From Balneolales bacterium (GTDB lineage Bacteria > Bacteroidota > Rhodothermia > Balneolales > Natronogracilivirgulaceae): a stretch of 9,674 nt of DNA. The notes beneath the pieces are model-generated. The model was given only the letters and a program-made list of their open reading frames with translations. It had not been told where the DNA came from and ran no database searches. This document shows, piece after piece, positions 1 through 6,697 of this stretch (position 1 is the stretch's first letter; the number at the start of each line of letters is the position of its first letter). Location of the stretch: assembly GCA_007133995.1 (NCBI GenBank), contig SLLP01000146.1:1-9674 (forward strand). The letters are read 5' to 3'. The position numbers and the translations under genes are program-made.

Positions 1-317
1 ATGCCAAGGGGGAGCGAAACAGGCTGGTCTATGCCGATTATCGTATCGACCATCCCTATAACACCTATCGCATCCATGGTTTGCCACCCGGACCTATTAC
101 AAATCCGTCGATGGCTTCCATTAATGCCGCTATTTTTCCGGAAGAGCACAACTACATGTACATGGTTGCTACACCTGAAGGCCGGCATGCTTTTTCGCAA
201 ACCTATGCTGAACATCGCAGGAAAAGCAGGGAATGGACGGACTGGCTTCGGGAGCAGCGACGTATACGAGCAGAGATGGAGCGGGAAGAGGCAGAGAGTG
301 GCGGGGTGATTGATTGA
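1..317 (+). CDS. mltG: Endolytic transglycosylase MltG, C-terminal fragment
   Basis: Only the 3' end of the gene is in the window; it is read from base 3 and stops with TGA at 315-317. The visible residues include YNTYRIHGLPPGPITNPS, then a stretch reading NYMYMVATPEGRHAFSQTY and EHRR. This is the characteristic C-terminal part of the YceG/MltG family, where an almost identical YNTY..GLPPGPI.NP motif is followed by a Y.YFV....G.H.FS.T..EH block. MltG is an inner-membrane enzyme that cleaves nascent glycan strands within the chain and is thought to end peptidoglycan polymerisation. The catalytic Glu and the membrane anchor lie upstream, outside the window, so intactness cannot be judged. After the family block there is a tail of about 30 mostly charged residues (Arg/Glu rich, probably helical) ending VID. 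The plus-strand neighbours downstream are separated by a long gap, so mltG is probably the last gene of its transcript. Confidence 0.87.
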   Translation, partial: AKGERNRLVYADYRIDHPYNTYRIHGLPPGPITNPSMASINAAIFPEEHNYMYMVATPEGRHAFSQTYAEHRRKSREWTDWLREQRRIRAEMEREEAESGGVID

Positions 318-646
318 AAAAGTCACACCTGGTGATATTCTGTACCGTTGATGTTAAGTACAGTCAGATTACGACATGCGTTGCCAGATAAATTGAAATC
401 TCTGTATCTTTATAGGTTATTAGTAATTGACTTTGACAGCAGGAAAATACTCCTTTTCGCTGTTTGAAAAAGCAAAATCCAGCTACAAAGATCATGTCAC
501 AACAAAGCCGAAGCAGATTATTTTACTGGCAATTCATTCGTAATGAATAGGCCTTCGGTTCAAATCCGATCTTCGGCTGCGTATAGGTGATAAGAAATGT
601 TATTTTTTTACTTCTCAGTAAACTGCAACTATTTGTGTAATTGAAC
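318..646. other. Intergenic region with tRNA-like element
   Basis: This gap of 329 bases lies between mltG and the oxidoreductase gene and has no credible protein gene. About 20 bases after the mltG stop there is a 6-bp inverted repeat, CTGTAC at 340-345 and GTACAG at 358-363, with a 12-base loop. It is not followed by a T run, so it is not a convincing intrinsic terminator. The tRNA-like element at 507-578 is described separately. I could not find a TTTG/TAnnTTTG promoter for either the tRNA-like element or the downstream gene. A TTGAAA (464-469) and AAAGAT (487-492) pair with 17-base spacing exists upstream of the tRNA-like element but is a poor match. Confidence 0.5.
507..578 (+). tRNA. 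tRNA-Thr(CGT)-like element, degenerate D-arm (probable pseudo-tRNA)
   Basis: The sequence folds as a tRNA except for its D-arm. The acceptor stem is perfect over 7 bp: GCCGAAG (507-513) with CTTCGGC (571-577). The anticodon stem is perfect over 5 bp: ATTCA (532-536) with TGAAT (544-548), closing the loop TTCGTAA with anticodon CGT (539-541), which would read ACG (Thr). A 5-base variable region AGGCC (549-553) follows, then a T-arm with the canonical loop TTCAAAT (559-565) and 4 of 5 stem pairs (554/570 is a T-T mismatch). Base 578 (T) is the discriminator; CCA is not encoded. The segment 514-531, where the D-arm should be, has no T at position 8, no GG in the loop and no 4-bp stem; only CAG/CTG (514-516/526-528) can pair. 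Without the GG the D-loop/T-loop contacts are lost, so a decayed gene or a non-canonical tRNA-like RNA is more likely than a normal tRNA. Anticodon and type are clear; function is not. Confidence 0.6.
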
Positions 647-2014
647 ATGGAAACAAAAGAACAAAGCCGTCGTGAGTTTATTTCGACCCTGACCCTGGGG
701 ACGATAGGGGTAGCGGGAGCCGCAGGCATGCTTGCTGGGTGCAAGGGCATTGGTGTTCTCGGAAGACTGGAAACCAATCCCGCCCTGCAACTTTCGGATC
801 AGGCTCCGGACGGTCCGGTTTTAAAAGCCGGCCTGATTGGTTGCGGCAACAGGGGGCGCGGTGCCGCAATCAACTTCCTCGATGCCGGTCCCAATCTTGA
901 AATCGTGGCTATTGGGGATCTATTCCAGGATCAAATAGACCGAACCCGCGAAATCCTTTTGCAATCCCGGGGTATGGAAATAGCCGAAGAAAACTGTTTT
1001 ATTGGATTTGACTGTTATCAGAAGGTCATCAATGCAGGAGTGGATGTGGTCCTTCTTGCCTCTCCTCCGCACTTTCGTCCGAGAGAAGTAAAGGCAGCTG
1101 TGGAAGCGGGAAAGCACATCTTTCTGGAAAAACCGGTTGCCGTCGATCCGGCAGGTGTCCGCATCATAAGTGAACAATCCGAAATAGCGAAGCAAAAGCA
1201 ACTCTGCATGGTCACCGGTACCATCCGAAGGTATCAGAAAGACTACATCGAAACACAAAGACGAGTTGCCGAAGGTGCAATCGGCGATATTGTTGGAGCC
1301 AATATCATGCGGCACGGAAATGCTCTGTGGTGGGTGGAACGAAAGCCCGGCTGGACTGATATGGAGTACATGATCCGGAACTGGGGTAATTTCTGTTGGC
1401 TGTCCGGTGATCACATTGTGGACCAGTTCATTCATGAACTGGACGTAATGAGCTGGTATTTAGGCAGTCATCCCGTCAAGGCTATCGGAAATGGTGGTCG
1501 GCATCAAAGGCAGTCGGGAGACCAGTTCGACCACTTCAGCATCAGCTTTGAATATGACAATGGCTTGATGGCACATGGTGCCACCCGCCAGATCAATGGC
1601 TTGCATACCGGGAAGACCGAACGGATTACCGGCACAAAGGGGTTCGCCGATGCAAGCGGGTCGATTTATGATAACAAAGGTGCGCTTGTGTGGGAGTATC
1701 CCTATCCGGATGATAACGACCAGGATCAGACCTGGCGGGTACAAAACCCTTATCTTCAGGAACATGTTGAACTGGTGTCAGCTATCCGGACGGGAGGATA
1801 TATCAATGATTCCGATGAAAACATCACATCCACACTCATTTCCATTATGGGACGCATGGCTGCTTATACAGGACTGGAGGTTTCGTGGGATGAGGTTCTG
1901 AATTCCAATATGCGATTAGGACCTGAGACCTGCAAATTGGGCCCGGTTCCGGGTATCGTCGAAGCGCCTCCCCGGGTTGGTATCCCGTCACCTCCAACTG
2001 ACCGATATTCCTGA
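647..2014 (+). CDS. Tat-exported Gfo/Idh/MocA family oxidoreductase, probable lipoprotein
   Basis: This 455-residue protein has a twin-arginine signal: SRREFIS at residues 7-13, a hydrophobic stretch, then a lipobox LAGC with Cys at 32. It is therefore probably folded in the cytoplasm, exported by Tat and lipid-anchored. The mature part begins with a Rossmann fold: GLIGCGNRGRG at 62-72 binds the dinucleotide, an LLASPPHFR segment sits near 136-144, and EKP at 161-163 carries the conserved lysine. The C-terminal substrate domain contains IVDQFIHELD, in which D259 and H263 have the Asp-x3-His spacing of the catalytic pair in inositol dehydrogenase. These show an NAD(P)-dependent sugar or polyol oxidoreductase-type enzyme; the substrate cannot be told. 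GH109-type glycosidases share the fold and the Tat signal, so a redox-assisted glycosidase is an alternative. I start at ATG 647 rather than the TTG at 641, because ATG places the RR motif at residues 8-9. There is no Shine-Dalgarno sequence. Both flanks are long gaps, so the gene is probably monocistronic. Confidence 0.9.
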   Translation: METKEQSRREFISTLTLGTIGVAGAAGMLAGCKGIGVLGRLETNPALQLSDQAPDGPVLKAGLIGCGNRGRGAAINFLDAGPNLEIVAIGDLFQDQIDRTREILLQSRGMEIAEENCFIGFDCYQKVINAGVDVVLLASPPHFRPREVKAAVEAGKHIFLEKPVAVDPAGVRIISEQSEIAKQKQLCMVTGTIRRYQKDYIETQRRVAEGAIGDIVGANIMRHGNALWWVERKPGWTDMEYMIRNWGNFCWLSGDHIVDQFIHELDVMSWYLGSHPVKAIGNGGRHQRQSGDQFDHFSISFEYDNGLMAHGATRQINGLHTGKTERITGTKGFADASGSIYDNKGALVWEYPYPDDNDQDQTWRVQNPYLQEHVELVSAIRTGGYINDSDENITSTLISIMGRMAAYTGLEVSWDEVLNSNMRLGPETCKLGPVPGIVEAPPRVGIPSPPTDRYS

Positions 2015-2371
2015 CTCAATTGCCGCATCTGCCGGAACCTGATGACGGCTGCACCTGCGAGTGCGACTCCTTCGCCTCCTGTTTTCCCGCAATGCAATAC
2101 CCAAAAATAAAATAAACTTTCAAAAACAGTTATTTACAGAAAGAATATTTTGCTCTGTGGAAAACGGGAAAAAGTTTCGCCTGGTGAGATGGTAAATTTA
2201 CTGTTAGGTATCAACGTATCCAGCAGGCAGGTTGACTGCAGAGTGGTAGCGTATACAGGAGATAGCCTGGAATGAAAAGAGAGAAAATCTGTCCGGCGGA
2301 CTAAATAATTCGCAATTTCTTTAAGAAAAGAGTATAAATTAGATGAATCAACGGTTACAATTCCTAATTGA
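2015..2371. other. Intergenic region, 357 bases, no confident gene
   Basis: The first part (to about 2095) is GC-rich and shows no clear terminator for the upstream gene. From about 2098 the sequence becomes AT-rich. Three weak signals are visible. (1) A 10-codon plus-strand frame starts at ATG 2273, reads MKREKICPAD, and has GGAG ten bases ahead of it. (2) A sigma70-like pair TTCGCA (2309-2314) and TATAAA (2333-2338) has an 18-base spacer and would start transcription about 30 bases before the next gene. (3) The spacer contains the short palindrome TTTCTT-T-AAGAAA (2316-2328), which could be an operator. None is strong enough to annotate alone. I do not recognise a riboswitch or known small RNA here. 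Confidence 0.4.
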
Positions 2372-2971
2372 ATGGGTGGCATGGGATTTTTGGAGTCCAT
2401 AACGTTTGAATTTGACTGGTTCAACTACATTGTTCTTCCGCTAATGATTTTTGCTGCCCGGGTGGTGGATGTGACTTTGGGTACCTTGCGGATCATTTTC
2501 GTTTCAAGGAGCATGAAGGTACTTGCGCCGACGATCGGTTTTTTCGAGGCGCTTATATGGCTGTTGGCGATAGGTCAGATATTTCAGCATCTGACGAACG
2601 CGGGTCTGTATATCGCCTATGCTGCAGGCTTTTCTATAGGCAACTACATAGGAATCTATATTGAGGGGAAAATTGCCATGGGCTTGCTTTGCGTGCGGAC
2701 CATCACAACCGAGGATGCTACCGAGCTCATTGAATATCTCAAGGAGAATGATTTCGGAGTCACATCCGTGTCAGCCAGTGGGGTCAGCGGTCAGGTACGT
2801 CTGATTTTGAGCATCATAAAAAGAAAGGACCTCAGGCGAATGATCCAGATCGTTCAGGAAAAAATGCCCAAAGCCTTCATTTCCATTGAGGATGTAAGGT
2901 CGGTCAACGAAGGTTTCTTTCCGCAGAAAAGCCTGGGGCTTTTTTCCCGATTGTCACTTAAGAGGAAATAA
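2372..2971 (+). CDS. DUF5698/DUF2179 (UPF0316) membrane protein
   Basis: This 199-residue protein has three hydrophobic segments: about 19-44 (with the family-like pattern ARVVDVTLGTLRII), about 50-72, and about 77-98. A soluble domain of about 75 residues follows, starting near GLLCVRTITTEDATELIEYL and including the FGVTSVSASG and KRKDLRRMIQIVQ segments. That layout, three membrane helices (DUF5698) followed by a cytoplasmic alpha/beta DUF2179 domain, and the usual length near 170-200 residues match the UPF0316 family, whose role is not established. DUF2179 also occurs in YitT-type membrane proteins, where a regulatory or ligand-binding role has been suggested. Two starts are possible, ATG 2372 and ATG 2381; the second has GGTGG just before it, so the protein may be three residues shorter. 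The gene stands alone, converging on the minus-strand operon, with a tandem repeat array just beyond its stop. Confidence 0.88.
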   Translation: MGGMGFLESITFEFDWFNYIVLPLMIFAARVVDVTLGTLRIIFVSRSMKVLAPTIGFFEALIWLLAIGQIFQHLTNAGLYIAYAAGFSIGNYIGIYIEGKIAMGLLCVRTITTEDATELIEYLKENDFGVTSVSASGVSGQVRLILSIIKRKDLRRMIQIVQEKMPKAFISIEDVRSVNEGFFPQKSLGLFSRLSLKRK

Positions 2972-3037
2972 CCAGGAGGCAACAGGCACTCCATAATCAC
3001 TTATGCCATGCTTACTTTTTACCGGATAAACCGTTGC

Positions 3038-3130
3038 GGGATGGATTAGGCCTGAAGGGATGGATTAGGCCTGGATGGATAGATTAGGCCTGAAGGGATG
3101 GATTAGGCCTGGATGGATGATTGAAGGCCA
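3038..3130. repeat. Tandem array of 19-bp units (four plus a degenerate fifth)
   Basis: Four head-to-tail 19-base units lie at 3038-3056, 3057-3075, 3076-3094 and 3095-3113. The first reads gggatggattaggcctgaa. All four share GATTAGGCCTG; they differ only at base 1 (g/t), base 6 (g/a) and base 18 (a/g). Units ending in gaa and gga alternate, and units 1+2 match units 3+4 over 38 bases with two differences, so a 19-bp unit seems to have doubled and the 38-mer then doubled again. A degenerate copy follows at 3114-3130. Each unit carries the palindrome AGGCCT (3048, 3067, 3086, 3105), so neighbouring units can form hairpins on either strand. The array sits between the 3' ends of two convergent genes, 66 bases past one stop and about 37 bases from the other. 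It could be neutral slippage DNA, a protein-binding array, or help end convergent transcripts; no T run supports classical termination. Confidence 0.92.
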
Positions 3131-3166
3131 GGGTTAATTGTCGTTGTCCGCTTCATCATTCGGATT

Positions 3167-5056
3167 CTAATCCCCGAAGTCCTCCTCTTCATCCTCAGGT
3201 GAGTGGAAGGGCACGGTGCCATCGCGTTCGATGTGCATGAAATGCAGATGCTGATTGATGTGTGTACCCCGGAAATCGATATTGGTGATGACTCCTTCAA
3301 ATAGCGGGCGGTGACGCAGTCTTTGCTTGATATGAGCGGGGTTCTTCAGTTCGTTAATAGAGCGGTAGAGGAACGTGGCGACATCGTAGCCCAGTAAGGC
3401 GAAATTGTCGGGCTGATATCCTGTCAGTAATTCAAAATTGTTCCGAAAATGATAGACAGCTCTGTTGTCCTGGTCCCGATAGAAGAAGCTGCTGTAATAG
3501 ATATCAAAATAGCGCCTTATGGCATCACTCAGATCAACATGAGCCATCTCCTCGTTTCCCAGAATCACGGCTGTGCTGCGGAACGCCTGCATGTCGTTCA
3601 GGATGAGGTCAATCAGCTGCTCCGAACCGCTCCCGGTGACCGAGATATAGACCCCTTTAACAGGTGTGAGTTCAAAATCCTCATCATCAAAATACCGTTC
3701 AACATGGCGCCGGCTGCCGGCAAGGTATTTAGTGATGTGCCCGACTTCAAATGCCAGCGATTCAAAATCTTCACTGAAGTAGTGGAGGATAGTGGCACCC
3801 AGGCGTTCGGCCTCAATTCGAAATTCGCGTGCCTCACGTGACACAGGCTGGTTGCTTTGGGTGATCACCGCAAGTGTATCCAATTTAAGTTGATTGACAG
3901 CGAAAGCGGCCATGGCCCGGCCTCGTGTCTCAAAAGTAGGATTGATCTGATAGAGATAGGGGTTGCTGATGTTGATTGTGTCGGCATTGGCAAGCGGAGG
4001 GATTACAGGTATCTGATAATACTCGGCGATATCCCGTATACGATAGGCGGCATCAGAAAAGAGAGGTCCGATGATCGCATCGGCATGATGTTGCCATGCC
4101 AATCTGGCAACTGCAGCCTCAAGAGTCAGTGTGGTATCAGATGTTTCCAGGAGATGCAGCCGGATGTGCTTGTCATCATGAGCCCGGTTGAATTCTTCCG
4201 CAGCAAGCAGATAGCCGTTGTACAGCGATCTGGAAACCCGCCATTCATTGGTTTCGGTTTCGGTCTCCGGCAGCAGCACCCCGATATTGTACACGATACC
4301 ATTCGGAGCCCTTCCTTGAGATGTCGAGCTTTTTTGTGTTGGCAGGTTCTGGATCCGCCGGTTGAGCGCGCCCAGGATATTTGTGTCAATAGTGGCTTCA
4401 AAAAAGGGATAGAGGGCGCCATAGAGCTGAATGGCCTCTGCACGATTCATGTTGTCCAGACCGAAACGGACCAGGTCAAGCTGCACCCTCGGGTTCTCAC
4501 TTTGCATGAAGGCTGACTTGCGCTGCTCCGTTGTGAGATAGCCCATGATCTGCTGATACAATGAATTTGCATCACGGTGCAGATTCTGGTAAGCGGGTCG
4601 CGATTTCAGATTATGCAGTATGTCCAGACTATGTCCAAACTGACGGGTCTGGAATTCACAGAGGGCCAGGGTGTAGCGGGCTTCGTCAAACAGTCGGGGA
4701 TCGTCGCTTCGTGATAGCTGACGCAAACGGTTTTTGGCCAGTGGATAACTGCTGGTTGCAAACAGACTCTTTCCTTCAAAAAGACGGGCTTCCGGTGATT
4801 CTATTTTTGAGAAATAGATTGCAGCCGAATCGAACTGCGTTTCCCGGTAGAACTCCATGGCGAGGTTGAAAATGTCATCCGGGGACAAAGCGGCCTCATC
4901 CAACCGGTCGGAAGTACGATCGGATACGAAGTCAACTTCTCCGGTCAAGGTATCACGCATATCACTGCCGGATGATGACCCGCCAAGCGCAGTATCGGCA
5001 ATGAGGCAAATCAACAGAAAACAGCTGATTCGCATAAGATGAATTGAAGCGTTCAT
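3167..5056 (-). CDS. Exported TPR plus periplasmic-binding-fold protein (LpoA-like layout)
   Basis: This 629-residue protein starts with a signal peptide: a short polar start, then the hydrophobic run ISCFLLICLIADTALG (10-25). No proper lipobox is visible (Cys17 lies within the hydrophobic run after LLI), so it is probably soluble in the periplasm. Residues about 58-240 are helical, with TPR-like pairs such as AMEFYRETQFDSAAIYF and ALCEFQTRQFGHSLDIL. From about 254 (IVYNIGVLLPE) to near the end is a type I periplasmic binding fold (Peripla_BP_6): ADAIIGPLFSDAA, then a VIPPLANAD segment and NPYLYQINPT, ending with DNFALLGYDVATFLYRS. The tail is acidic (EDEEEDFGD). TPR followed by this fold is the layout of LpoA, the outer-membrane activator of penicillin-binding protein 1A, but LpoA is a lipoprotein. 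No permease or ATPase gene is nearby, which argues against a plain transport role. It lies 53 bases after guaA, probably as the last operon gene; the AT-rich gap might also hold its own promoter. M8 is an alternative start. Confidence 0.85.
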   Translation of the reverse strand: MNASIHLMRISCFLLICLIADTALGGSSSGSDMRDTLTGEVDFVSDRTSDRLDEAALSPDDIFNLAMEFYRETQFDSAAIYFSKIESPEARLFEGKSLFATSSYPLAKNRLRQLSRSDDPRLFDEARYTLALCEFQTRQFGHSLDILHNLKSRPAYQNLHRDANSLYQQIMGYLTTEQRKSAFMQSENPRVQLDLVRFGLDNMNRAEAIQLYGALYPFFEATIDTNILGALNRRIQNLPTQKSSTSQGRAPNGIVYNIGVLLPETETETNEWRVSRSLYNGYLLAAEEFNRAHDDKHIRLHLLETSDTTLTLEAAVARLAWQHHADAIIGPLFSDAAYRIRDIAEYYQIPVIPPLANADTINISNPYLYQINPTFETRGRAMAAFAVNQLKLDTLAVITQSNQPVSREAREFRIEAERLGATILHYFSEDFESLAFEVGHITKYLAGSRRHVERYFDDEDFELTPVKGVYISVTGSGSEQLIDLILNDMQAFRSTAVILGNEEMAHVDLSDAIRRYFDIYYSSFFYRDQDNRAVYHFRNNFELLTGYQPDNFALLGYDVATFLYRSINELKNPAHIKQRLRHRPLFEGVITNIDFRGTHINQHLHFMHIERDGTVPFHSPEDEEEDFGD

Positions 5057-5109
5057 ATATGTTTTTAATTATATATTACAGCAGCGAAAGGGTTAATACC
5101 TATGCAGAT

Positions 5110-6660
5110 CTATTCCCACTCGATCGTTGCGGGCGGCTTGGAGCTGATATCGTAAACGACACGGTTGATCCCCTTGACTTCATTGATGATCCGGTTGGAT
5201 ACCCTGCCCAGAAATTCATAGGGAAGATGCGCCCAGTCGGCCGTCATGCCATCCACACTTGTAACGGCGCGCAGACCCACAACGTATTCATAGGTCCGTT
5301 CATCGCCCATGACACCCACGCTCTGCACGGGCAGAAGCACCACGAGGGCCTGCCAGACCGAGTCATAAAGGTTTTGAGTGCGGAGTTCGTCTATGAAAAT
5401 TGCGTCGGCATCCTGCAGGAGACGGACTTTCTCACGGGTCACGTCGGAAAGAATACGGATAGAGAGTCCCGGACCGGGGAACGGGTGACGGCCGATGAAC
5501 TCCCTGGGGATGTCGAGTGACAGGCCCACCTTGCGCACTTCATCCTTGAACAGTTCACGTAGCGGTTCAAGCAGGGCGAGGTTCATCTTGTCGGGGAGTC
5601 CGCCTACATTGTGGTGTGACTTTATTGTGACCGACGGTCCCCGGAATGACACGCTTTCGATGACATCGGGATACAATGTTCCCTGGGCCAGGTGGGTAAA
5701 TCCGTTATCATCAGAAACGGCACTATCAAACACATCAATGAAGGTGTTGCCGATGATCTTCCGCTTGGTTTCGGGATCGCTGACTCCGGTGAGCCGGTCC
5801 AGAAACAGATCGGAAGCATCCACAGCCTTGACCGGAAGTTTCAGCTTTTCAGTATACAGATGCTGAACGTCCCTGAACTCATTTTTTCTGAGCACGCCAT
5901 TGTTCACAAATACACAAAGCAGCCGGTCGCCGATGGCGCGGTGAATAAGGGTGGCCGCCACGGTCGAATCGACACCGCCGGAGAGTCCGCAGATCACTTT
6001 CCCGTCGCCAACTGTTTCCCGGATTCGGTCAATGGTGCTTTCGATAAAGGAGCCGGGGGTCCATATGCCTGTGAGCCCGCAGATGTTACGCACAAAATTG
6101 TGGAGCATCTCCCGGCCATGGTCGGTGTGGACCACTTCCGGGTGGAACTGTACGCCGTAGACCGGACGTGTGCTGTCCTTGACAGCAGCCACGGGGGCAT
6201 TGTCGGTGCGTGCTATTACTTCGAAACTCTCCGGCATGCGGATGATATGATCGCCGTGGCTCATCCACACCGTGCTGGTATCGGGAATGCCGGCAAAGAG
6301 GGCATTGCGCTTGATAACAGACATCTGTGCCCTGCCGAATTCCCGTTTATCTGCGTTGGCTACTGAACCGGCCATACTGGTGTTGATCATGACCTGGAGA
6401 CCGTAACAGATGCCCAGAACAGGAATATCGAGATCCAGTATTTCACTGTTGAACTCCGGAGCGCCTTCATCGTTTACGCTCATGGGTCCGCCCGAAAGGA
6501 TCACGCCGGCAGGCGGATGCGATTCGAACTGTTTCAGGTCAACGTTGAAAGGATGAATTTCACAATACACCTGGCTTTCACGAACCCTTCGGGCGATGAG
6601 CTGATTGTACTGGGAGCCGTAATCGAGGATCAGGATCCATTCTTTTTCCGGTATGGTCAT
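5110..6660 (-). CDS. guaA: GMP synthase (glutamine-hydrolysing)
   Basis: The enzyme converts XMP to GMP using ATP and glutamine, the last step of guanine nucleotide synthesis, in the cytoplasm. All three parts are intact in 516 residues. The glutamine amidotransferase domain (about 8-195) has SGGPMS at 56-61, the nucleophile Cys85 in GICYGLQ, and the other triad members His173 and Glu175 in GVQFHPEV. The ATP pyrophosphatase domain follows, with the P-loop SGGVDS at 227-232. The dimerisation domain ends with the family's near-invariant tail NRVVYDISSKPPATIEWE. Length is normal for the family. The ATG at 6660 is supported by AGAAGGAG upstream, the only clear Shine-Dalgarno sequence in the window. 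It lies 37 bases after gcvH and 53 bases before the exported protein gene, all on the same strand. No guaB is present in the window. Confidence 0.98.
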   Translation of the reverse strand: MTIPEKEWILILDYGSQYNQLIARRVRESQVYCEIHPFNVDLKQFESHPPAGVILSGGPMSVNDEGAPEFNSEILDLDIPVLGICYGLQVMINTSMAGSVANADKREFGRAQMSVIKRNALFAGIPDTSTVWMSHGDHIIRMPESFEVIARTDNAPVAAVKDSTRPVYGVQFHPEVVHTDHGREMLHNFVRNICGLTGIWTPGSFIESTIDRIRETVGDGKVICGLSGGVDSTVAATLIHRAIGDRLLCVFVNNGVLRKNEFRDVQHLYTEKLKLPVKAVDASDLFLDRLTGVSDPETKRKIIGNTFIDVFDSAVSDDNGFTHLAQGTLYPDVIESVSFRGPSVTIKSHHNVGGLPDKMNLALLEPLRELFKDEVRKVGLSLDIPREFIGRHPFPGPGLSIRILSDVTREKVRLLQDADAIFIDELRTQNLYDSVWQALVVLLPVQSVGVMGDERTYEYVVGLRAVTSVDGMTADWAHLPYEFLGRVSNRIINEVKGINRVVYDISSKPPATIEWE

Positions 6661-6671
6661 GCTGAATTAAG

Positions 6672-6679
6672 CTCCTTCT
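6672..6679 (-). promoter_or_regulatory. Shine-Dalgarno sequence of guaA
   Basis: On the minus strand this reads AGAAGGAG, ending 11 bases before the guaA ATG. The spacing is a little long but the match to the 16S tail is good. It fixes the guaA start. It stands out because the other genes in the window have no comparable purine-rich motif at this distance. Confidence 0.6.
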
Positions 6680-6697
6680 GGAATGTTGAACATGTGA

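Noticed and set aside
340..363. CTGTAC/GTACAG inverted repeat after mltG as an intrinsic terminator
   Set aside because: Only six weak pairs with a 12-base loop and no following T run.
920..1435. 171-residue minus-strand open frame opposite the oxidoreductase
   Set aside because: Antisense to the Rossmann and catalytic regions of a clear Gfo/Idh/MocA gene.
1864..2097. Minus-strand frame with GGEGVALAGAAVIRFRQ resembling a sorting-signal tail
   Set aside because: It is mostly antisense to the oxidoreductase end and has no upstream protein to which such a tail could belong.
2134..2424. 96-residue minus-strand frame across the gap before the DUF2179 gene
   Set aside because: It runs into the start of a clear plus-strand gene, matches no family I know and has no supporting start signals.
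2974..3049. Perfect AGGAGG (2974-2979) after the DUF2179 stop, followed by tiny frames from ATG 3003 and 3008
   Set aside because: The spacing to either ATG is far too long and the frames are only 8 and 13 codons; at most a trace of a lost gene.
3038..3130. The 19-bp array as a CRISPR
   Set aside because: Units are directly adjacent without unique spacers and no cas genes are nearby.
3857..4516. 219-residue plus-strand open frame opposite the exported protein
   Set aside because: Antisense shadow with no signal, motif or start context; the minus-strand frame has coherent domains.
5692..6366. 224-residue plus-strand open frame opposite guaA
   Set aside because: Antisense to the conserved catalytic regions of guaA; no recognisable domain.
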